Below are positions 56,766 through 64,000 of a DNA stretch of 64,000 bases, piece after piece; positions within the stretch are counted from its first letter, which is position 1, and each line of letters begins with the position of its first letter. The stretch lies in assembly GCA_022702705.1 (NCBI GenBank), contig CM040430.1, positions 77,007,239 to 77,071,238 on the forward strand. Direction: 5' to 3'. This DNA is from Papilionanthe hookeriana x Papilionanthe teres. Its lineage: Eukaryota > Streptophyta > Magnoliopsida > Asparagales > Orchidaceae. The notes beneath the pieces were generated by a model. The model was not told where the DNA came from. It made no database searches and saw only the letters and a program-made list of their open reading frames with translations. A program made the translations under genes and the position numbers.

Positions 56766-57845
56766 TCACTCCTCATCAGTCTCCGAATTATCTTCCTCTC
56801 TGATATCTCCAATAGATTGATGATGCACGAACAAATTATAGAAGGGACGAAATGGGAATTCATCAGATGAATCCTCAGCAATCACAACATTCTTCTTCAT
56901 CAGATTAATCATGCCCATTTCAATCCAACCAGTGTAATCAAATTGTTCCTTCATACTCTAGTCTATGTGATCAAATAAATCAGAAATATTATTAATGGCA
57001 TTTAAAATATTTTGTACCTCTTTTTCCAACTGCTTGATTTTTTTCAATTTCACTCTGGAATTTTCAGGAAAGTAAGGTTGAATGGGTTGTGAAGTCTGAG
57101 TTGGTTGATCAGTAAGCAGATCCATATCACCTTCAACTCCTACTATTTGGTAGTCATAAAGATTGGTTGGATCAATAGGCCTCATGGGAAGAAGAACATT
57201 TTCCCAACTCTCACATGAAACTTGTGATTCACTACACAACATAAATATGGTGGACGGGAGTCCAAGCATATATTTAGATCTATGAACTATCAATCACAAA
57301 ACATATTTCATAATTATATTTCCAATATCAATCGGCCTTCCAGTTTGAATATAGAAATTCAAAATAACACTTTCCTTGGTTACTTTACTAATCTTCAAAG
57401 TTGGAAATAACTTCATCGAAATAAAATAATGCCACTGCTTTGACACCGAATTTAAAGATGCAGAAGGGAAACTAATATATCCATTGTCTCTTACTTCTCA
57501 ATCTTCATTTTCATCCGTCAAATAACGATAAACATCATTCATATTATCACTTGTCGCAATAAAATTGGAATAGTGGCAGATAGGTACATTCTCAATTATA
57601 AAGAGATCATTAATTATCGCACGAGTGAATTGCACTAACCTACCTCGCACATAGACGACTCCTTGGTTGATATCGTGAAGATTTGCATAGAATTCCTTCA
57701 CAACCGGAACAAATACGGCAGCGGTAGTGTAACATAGCACTTCCCAACTCCTTTTCTTTATTATCTCTTCAACTCTTGTATTAGGATTATCCATACCTCG
57801 ATTAATAAAGCCTCTCTCCTTGATAATCCTTCTTTTCATCATCAC
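56766..57845 (-). pseudogene. extra ORF after pol, copy A (putative plant transposon protein domain)
   Basis: Start MMMKRRIIKERGFINRG at 57845, then VEEIIKKRSWEVLCYT, VPVVKEFYANLHD and VYVRGRLVQFTRAIIND, the conserved PF20167-type core, to a stop at about 57495. It goes on in broken frames with QWHYFISMKLFPTLKISKVT and IQTGRPIDIGNIIMK (about 57440-57310), then 57293-56958 (CSESQVSCESWENVLLPMRP; KLKKIKQLEKEVQNILNAIN, a coiled-coil-like end) and an acidic tail at 56954-56766. Same domain order as copy B. Not recognisable as an envelope protein: no signal peptide or membrane segment is seen. Confidence 0.65.
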
Positions 57846-58078
57846 CTTGGTGAATAATCGCTACGCCTCGAAACTGATAAACTTCTGTCAGTTGAAAATG
57901 CGAGATCGAGGAGCTTCTATGGAGTAGGAATCCATGGGATGCGAATTGGGAAAGGAAGTTTTCATTTTTCTAGTGGTTAGAGGTTCAAAATGGATCTTTG
58001 GGAGTTATAAGGAAGAAGATCCAGCTCAAAACTACCATAAATCAAAATTTTAAACTCTAAAAACCATCACCAGGATTT

Positions 58079-58145
58079 GGGCGCCGGCGGCGCTCAAACC
58101 CTGAAGCTCAATATACTCTCTATATTTGGGCGCTGGCGGCGCTAG
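58079..58145 (-). promoter_or_regulatory. GGCGCC-type GC block upstream of copy A
   Basis: GGGCGCCGGCGGCGCTCAA and GGGCGCTGGCGGCGCTAG lie 30 bp apart in AT-rich DNA, about 235 bp upstream of the copy A start. Matching blocks lie upstream of copy B and in the LTR U3. Role inferred from position. Confidence 0.4.
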
Positions 58146-58368
58146 TGGTAAAAAATTTCACCAAACATTGTTTGACACGAAATATTCCAATATCTCAATT
58201 CAATCCAATATTTATCAAATTTTAAAAGTATTTAGGAGAGATTAGGATTTCAAAATAACTGTCTAAAAGTTCAACTACAACAAACAAACAAACACACCAT
58301 AAAGATACATATGTGTTGCCTCCCATAAAGCGCTTGGTTTAACGTCGTCAGCCCGACAAACCATTCAG

Positions 58369-59690
58369 TTAATCGAGATGACTCAGCATTAAAACCTCTT
58401 TGAAGTTAGGTTGAAAGCCATCAATGTAAGGCTTTAATCGATGCCCATTAACCTTAAAAATCTTTACAGTATCATGATCCTCAATATCAACAGCTCCAAA
58501 AGAATGAACTTTTACAACTGTAAAAGGTCCCAACCATCTAAACTTTAGCTTTCCAGGAAATAATTTCAATCTTGTGTTGTATAACAAAACTTTCTATCCA
58601 TATTCAAATTTCTTTTTCAATATCTTCCGATCTTGCCACAATTTCATTCTCTCTTTATAGATCCGGTCATTGTGATAAGATGCATTTCTAATTTCTTCCA
58701 ATTCATTCAATTGCATAAATCTCTCCTCTCCAGCATTTTTCAAATTAAAATTCAACTCTTTTATCACCTAATATGCTTTATGCTCCAAATCAACCGGTAA
58801 ATGGCAAGTCTTACCAAACACTAGTCTATAAGGAGACATCCTAATAGGGGTCTTAAAAGTAGTCCTATAAGCCCATAATGCAGTATCTAATCGAGCCGAC
58901 CAATATAATTTTTGATTATTCGCAGTTTTCTCCAAAATTCTTTTAATTTCACGATTAGACACTTCTGCTAAACCACTAGTCTGGGGATGATAAGCAATAG
59001 AGATTCTATGAATAACATTTTATTTCTCAATCAATCTCTTAATTTGATTATTCCTGAAATGGGATCCACCATCAGTTATAATCATTCCATATCTCGCAAA
59101 TATATTTTTCTTTAAAAATTTTGAAACACTCCGAGCATTACATTTAGGTAAAGCAATAGCTTCAATTCATTTCGAGACATAATCAATGACAACTAATATA
59201 TATAAATTCTCAAATGAAGGAGCAAATGGTCTCATAAAATCTAATTCCCATACATAAAAAATTTCAACTTTCAAATTATAGTTTAGAGGCATTTCATTTC
59301 CTAGAGATATTACCTACTCTTTGACATCGATCACATGGTTTAATATATTTGTATACATCCTTAAAAAGAGTAGGCCAATAAAATCCAGATTGTAAAATCT
59401 TAAAAGCAGTTTTATCAACACCGAAATGACCTCCAAATTCAGAATCATGACATCGTGAAAAATTAAATTAGTTTCTTCCTATGGCACACATCTCTTAATA
59501 ATCAGATCCTTACACTATTTATATAGATAGGGCTCATCCAAAAAAAAATCTTGCATCATATTTAAACTTCTTTTGTTGTTGCCTCGTTAAATCAGGTGGT
59601 ACAATATCACTCACAATATAATTCACAATATCATCATACCAAGGCAAATTTCTTCCCATAATAGTATAAAGTTGTTCATAAGGAAAAGTT
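58369..59690 (-). pseudogene. Athila-like integrase (broken)
   Basis: The HHCC zinc domain is at about 59460-59315 (H.SEFGGHFGVDKTAFKIL, then KPCDRCQRVG). The catalytic core has LDFMRPF (first Asp, about 59245), ITDGGSHFRNNQIK (second Asp, about 59080) and SNREIKRILEKTANNQKLYW (Glu, 58962-58900), with ALWAYRTTFKTPIRMSPYRL following. The C-terminal GPF/Y-like module is GPFTVVKVHSFGAVDIEDHD and FKVNGHRLKPY (about 58530-58430). Stops break it at several points. The pol end is followed by the GACGTTAAACCAAGCGCTT segment (about 58325-58350) typical after Athila pol. Confidence 0.85.
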
Positions 59691-61445
59691 TATGTAACTT
59701 CCTTCTCAAATTCAGATAATTTATCATATTCTAATCTCGACAAATGATCAGCTATTTGGTTATCAGATCCCTTCCTATCAACTATCATAAAATCAAATTC
59801 TTGCAGAAGAAGTGTCAATTTAATCAATCTAGGTTTGACATCCTTCTTTTGCATTAAATATTTGATAGCTGAATGGTCTGTATGCACAATACTTTTAGGT
59901 CCAATTAAATAAGGTCTAAACTTTTCAAAAGAAAATACTATAGCTAATAACTCTCTTTCAGCGGTGGTATAATTAATCTAAGCTTCATTAAGAGTTTTAC
60001 TAGCATAGTAAATGACTTTGAAAACTTTATCATGCCTCTGCCCCAACGCTACTCCGATCCCATAATCACTAGCATCACACATAAGTTCAAATGGTTTCTC
60101 CCAATCAGGTGAAAAAAATTATATGTGTAGTGATTAATTTCTCTTTTAGTAATTCAAAAGCACACAAAGATTCATCATTAAAATCAAATTTTCTATCATT
60201 TTCTAGAATTCGGCACAAAGGTTTGGTAATTTTAGAAATTTTTTTAATATATCGCCTGTTCTAAGAAACTCCTCACCTCTCTCACGGTAGTGGGTGGTGG
60301 CATCTCTCAATCAATCAAATTTTAGCAGGGTCGACCTCCATACCAAATTCAAAAATTTTATACCCAAGCACAATTCCTTCTACAACAATAAATTAACATT
60401 TCTCCCAATTCAGAACTAAATTTGTTTTCTCGCAAAGCTCCAAAACTTTTACTAAGTTTTCCAAACATATTTCAAATGAAGTCCCGAATACAAAGAAATC
60501 ATCTATGAAAACCTCTATTCCATTATCTATCATACTGCTGAAGATAGACATCATACATCTCTAAAACGTTGCAAGTGCATTACACAGTCCAAAAGGCATT
60601 CTTCGAAAAGCAAAGGTTCCGTAAGGGCTAGTAAATGTTATCTTTTCTTGATCCTCAAGAGCATTAAGTATTTGATGATAACCAGTATATCCATCCAGAA
60701 AGTAGTAGTACTTGTGTCCAGCAAGTCTATCTAGCATTTGATCGAGAAAAGGAAGAGGAAAGTGATCTTTTCGGGTGGCGGCATTTAATTTCATATATTC
60801 AATACAAATTCGCCATCCATTAATTTGTCTTATGGGTATAATTTCATTCCATTCATTCACTTCAACAGTCACTCCTCCCTTTTTCGGTACACAATGTATT
60901 GGACTCACCCAAGCACTATCCGAAATAGGATAAATACTTCCAGCATCCAGCCATTTTAAAATCTCCTTCTTAACTACTTCTTTCATTCTTAGATTCAATC
61001 TCCTCTGCGGATCAACTCTCGGTTTATGTTCCTCGTCTAATAAAATCCTGTGCATACAAATCAAAGGATTGATTCCTTTAATATCCGCTAAAGTCCATTC
61101 AAAAGCCTTTTTGTATCTTTTTAAAATTTCCAACAATTTTTGTTCTTGATATTCGTTTAACTCCGAAGATACAATAACTCGTAGGGTAGATGATTCTCCT
61201 AAAAACATATACTTCAAATGATTAGGGAGAGTTTTCATCTCAAGTTGAGGAGGTTTTATTATAGATGGAATTAAGTTTTTATCTCCACCTTCTATAGTAT
61301 CTAATACTTCAAATCTCTCCTGAACATACTCCAAATCTTCATTCTTCTTACTATCTGAATTTTCTTCATTTTCAATTCCTTCTTCAAACATATTTTCATA
61401 CTCTGCTTCTTTTTCAAATATATTTTCAAAATGATCTTTTCTCAA
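59690..61445 (-). pseudogene. Athila-like reverse transcriptase and RNase H (broken)
   Basis: The open stretch 61445-60561 covers the RT start (FEWTLADIKGINPLICMHRI, DAGSIYPISDSAWVSPIHCV, PKKGGVTVE, FLDGYTGYHQI) to FGLCNALATF, where a CAG-type codon is TAG. Beyond it: GIEVFIDDFFVFG (60514-60480; catalytic Asp pair), then KPLCRILENDRKF and FELMCDASDYGIGVALGQ (RNase H, about 60095-60040), NYTTAERELLAIVFSFEKFR (about 59975-59915), and HTDHSAIKYLMQKKDVKPRL with ADHLSRLE (59887-59720). These match Athila pol closely. The acidic region 61445-61300 is the linker after the protease. Confidence 0.9.
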
Positions 61446-61451
61446 ATATTC

Positions 61452-62024
61452 TCAAACCTCCATCCTAAAACATTCATCATCTTTTGCCATTGATGGATAC
61501 TTCATTGATTTCAAAATATTAAAGGTCACCTCTTGATCATTAACCCTCATAGTTAATTCTCCTTTTTGAACATCAATCACTGCTCTCCCAGTAGCAAGGA
61601 ATGGTCTTTCCAAAATGATTAGAATTTCTTTATCTTCCTGCATATCAAGTACAATAAAATCTATAGGAAAGATAAATTTATCCAATTTCACTAACACATC
61701 TTCCACCACTCCTTTAGGGTAAGTAATGGAACAATCGGCCAACTGAAGAGTCACAGATGTAGGAAAAATTTCTCCTATTCCCAACATTTTTAAAGTTGAT
61801 AAAGGTATAAGATTAATACTTGCTCCCAGATCACATAAGGCTCTTCCAAAAAATTTTTCATCTATAGCAAACGGGATAGTGAAACTACCAGGATCTTTAA
61901 GTTTTTCCAGAAGCTTCTTCTGAATAATTGCACTACACTCTCCGCTAAGTGCAACAGTTTCATGATCTGTGAACTTTCTTTTCTTTTTGAGAATATCATT
62001 CATAAACTTAGCATAGTCAGTCAT
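61452..62024 (-). pseudogene. Athila-like aspartic protease region
   Basis: Open for 190 codons: MTDYAKFMNDILKKKRKFTD at the start, then FGRALCDLGASINLIPLSTL (about residues 65-84), the retropepsin site with DLG in place of D(S/T)G as usual in Athila. ADCSITYPKGVVEDVLVKLD and FIVLDMQEDKEILIILERPF (normally ILGRPFL) follow. It cuts the Gag-Pol precursor. A stop separates it from the RT frame 6 bp away; in the original element the frame was probably continuous. Confidence 0.85.
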
Positions 62025-63669
62025 CTATTCTAAAGCTTCAACAAAAAGAATATTTATCGTTAATTTCTTAAGGATCTCCAAAAATTTTTCAAATCTGTTA
62101 TCCCTATCTTGTTGCATCAATCTTTGAGGAAATGGAGGTGGTGTTTTTTCAACAGTAATCTTCATAGGTTCAAGAGGATATTCTATGTCTGGATAAATCT
62201 TGTTTGAACCTTTTTTCAATATCCACCTTCTCTTTCTCTATTTCAACTTCTTTTTGTACTCTTCTCTCCAATTCCTTTCCACTCCTTAATTGAATAGCCT
62301 TAAGTTGTTCCTTGTTTTGATCTTTTGGATTGATCTCAATATTACTTGGAAGAGTTCCAGAAGGTCTATTATTAAGTGCAGTGAAAATATGTCCCAATTG
62401 ATTTTCAATATTTGTTATCGCAACACCTTGACCTTGTAGTTAATTTCCCATATTCAGAATCATTTCTTCAGTAAACAACTTCTTGTCCTTAAATTGTCGG
62501 TTACTATTGAATACAAGAGAATAAAAAGGACTAAAATTAGTATTTCCTTGATTATTCAAATTTCCAACTGGATTTATAGAACCGTTCCCCCATTGTGGGT
62601 TAACATTAACATTGCTATTATTCTAGTTGAAATTTGGGTGATTCTTCCAACCAGGATTATAATAATTTGAATAAGGATTGTTAGGTCTATTAATAGCATT
62701 CAAAGTCTCGTAAGGTATTTGAGATTCCGTAATCTATCTAAATGAATTTTCCTCTAACACTTGGGGTGGTTGAGAATAATTCATTCCATATTGATCTATT
62801 TTCTTAGAAAGGGCTGCAATTTGAGAAACTATCATAGTCATCATATCTGAATCATGAATATTAGCTACTCTCTTAGGATTTACCCGTTCAGAGGGCCATT
62901 AAAAATTATTAGTAGCCATTTCTTCTATTAATGCGTATGCTTCATCAAAAGGTTTTGGCATTAATGATCCACCACCAGCAGCATCTATAATCGATCTCAA
63001 TGATCCCACTAATCCATTATAAAATGTTTGAATTATTAATCAATCTGGTAAAACATGATGTGGGCACTTCCTAAGAAGATCTTTAAATCTTTACCAAGCT
63101 TCATATATTGATTCCCCTTCAAACTGACCAAAAGATATGATATTATTTCTTAGCTTAGCAATCTTTGATGGAGGGAAATATTTTGATAGAAGCTTTTGAG
63201 AAAGTTCTCCCCAAGTTTTAATAGATCTAGGTGCTAACGAATTTAACCACGCCTTAGCTTTATCCCTTAATGAAAAAGGAAAAAGTCTAAGTCTGACAAC
63301 ATCACTAGACACTCCGTCATATTTAAAAGTAGCACACAATTCTAGAAAACTAGCGAGATATAAATTTGGATCCTCATTAGATGTTCCTCCAAATTGATTA
63401 TTTTGTACCATTTGGATGATAGCAGGTTTAAGCTCAAATGAATTAGCAGCAACATCAGGATGAACAATCACATGAATTTCATCTGCTGTTGGGTTAGCAT
63501 AATCTCTTAAAGGTCTTGGCAAATTTCCAATATCATTTCTCTGAATATCTTGATTATTCACTATTTCGCAAGGATTCTCAGTTTGTTTTTGTTGTTTTCT
63601 AATTTTTTTAACAGTACGCTCTAACTCCGAATCGTAAGGTACTAAACCTATAGATCCACTACTACGCAT
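62025..63669 (-). pseudogene. Athila-like gag (broken)
   Basis: Start MRSSGSIGLVPYDSELERTV at 63669, then RPLRDYANPTADEIHVI, IQMVQNNQFGG, DPNLYLASFLELCATFKYDG and the capsid core FPFSLRDKAKAWLNSLAPRS, KYFPPSKIAKLRNN, ESIYEAW, stop (63091), RFKDLLRKCPHH, TFYNGLVGSLR. The linker (about 62760-62400) has NYYNPGWKNHPNFN and ITNIENQLGHIF. The open end 62397-62170 gives KAIQLRSGKELE and a charged coiled-coil-like run. The start was chosen because it follows the primer site by about 100 bp and matches the N-terminus of the copy at 33227. Confidence 0.9.
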
Positions 63670-63772
63670 ATAAAATCACACAAATACTCTAAAAAGTAAA
63701 TAAACAAAAAATTACACACTACAAAGTAAAGGTTTTCGGTTACTATATTATCAATAGATACCGTTTATACCT

Positions 63773-63790
63773 TCACCAACAATGGCGCCA
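63773..63790 (-). other. primer-binding site, tRNA-Asp type
   Basis: The minus strand reads TGGCGCCATTGTTGGTGA, a few changes from TGGCGCCGTTGCCGGGGA, six bases after the LTR end. Confidence 0.85.
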
Positions 63791-63796
63791 AAAACT

Positions 63797-64000
63797 TGAT
63801 GCGGGCGGATTTTATATTTATGCAAGAACTTATGAACCCAAATTTATATATATTTATAATGATTTTGTAAAGTCCAAACTTCAACGCAAGTATACGTATC
63901 GTATTAAGTAATACAGGGCTCTAATGGAGTCCTGGTTATCGATCCTTCAGGGGAGGCACGTTCCTTATAATAAATAGTGTAATACTGAAATCCAATACTC
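63797..64000 (-). repeat. Athila-like 5' LTR (partial, runs off the window)
   Basis: Begins TGATGCGGGCGG on the + strand and includes ACGCAAGTATACGTATCG (63881-63901) and TAATGGAGTCCTGGTTATCG, the R/U5 landmarks of the family. Confidence 0.85.

Larger units (their letters stand above)
52358..64000 (-). mobile_element. Athila-like Ty3/gypsy element, near complete
   Basis: From right to left (its 5' to 3'): 5' LTR (63797 to beyond the window), Asp-type primer site (63773-63790), gag, protease, RT, RNase H, integrase, a first extra ORF (57845-56766), a second diverged copy of that ORF (55960-54790), an untranslated stretch, a polypurine tract (53526-53545) and a left-truncated 3' LTR (52358-53525). 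The internal region is about 10.3 kb, in the usual Athila range. Many stops show it is inactive, but domain order is intact. Confidence 0.9.

Noticed and set aside
54790..57845. Reading the extra ORFs as an envelope gene
   Set aside because: No signal peptide, membrane helix or cysteine pattern is visible. Their sequence fits the plant transposon protein domain better.

Overview
The window looks like a piece of a plant nuclear genome, most likely a dicot with a large, transposon-rich genome. It is AT-rich, has almost no intact genes, and is packed with decayed plant-type elements: Ty1/copia, Ty3/gypsy of the Athila, Tat/Ogre and chromovirus (Tekay/Del-like) types, an L1-type LINE with an RNase H domain, and a PIF/Harbinger DNA transposon. 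A canonical GT-AG intron of about 6.9 kb supports a eukaryotic host. The species cannot be named from the sequence. Coordinates of decayed features are estimates made by eye.

Layout. 1-2680: 3' part of a + strand copia element with its 3' LTR. 2681-4330: no gene. 4330-4800: a TG-rich minisatellite. 4830-7170: a decayed PIF/Harbinger element with a Myb/SANT-like ORF followed by a DDE transposase. 7555-7880: a three-copy repeat. 8034-8349: a broken GRF zinc-finger plus membrane-anchor gene. 8600-10925: an Athila-type gag and an LTR-like stretch (+). 10980-12035: an antisense chromovirus gag with a tRNA-Met type primer-binding site. 14855-22009: the last two coding exons of the only plausible host gene; its intron holds a 282-bp tandem duplication and two antisense chromovirus 5' ends (LTR, leader, gag). 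22650-23000: a LINE endonuclease scrap. 23000-27100: no recognised gene. 27120-31560: a Tat-type gag, a possible LTR, an Ogre-type primer-binding site and an acidic leader ORF (+). 31565-38252: an Athila-type gag followed by three LTR bodies, all minus strand. 38285-39795: a direct duplication. 39989-40064: (TA)38. 40119-44980: one very long (about 4.85 kb) GC-richer Tat/Ogre-like LTR. 44985-52355: a LINE split in ORF1 by a + strand Athila-type LTR. 52358-64000: a large, nearly complete minus-strand Athila-like element (gag, protease, RT, RNase H, integrase, two copies of an extra ORF, polypurine tract, 3' LTR; its 5' LTR runs off the window).

How the parts relate. Nothing here works as a host pathway. 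The gene content is the replication machinery of retroelements, nearly all inactivated by stops, frameshifts and truncations. The host gene contributes only its C-terminal 84 residues.

The most unusual signals are structural. The long Tat/Ogre-like LTR carries an array of four 25-nt hairpins (42660-42781) whose stems change in a compensatory way from unit to unit, and a pair of hairpins (43116-43215) with an identical 18-nt loop segment but covarying arms, inside a hairpin-rich stretch of about 1.1 kb. The large Athila-like element carries two diverged copies of its post-integrase ORF, each preceded by a GC-rich GGCGCC-type block that resembles the U3 region of its own LTR.
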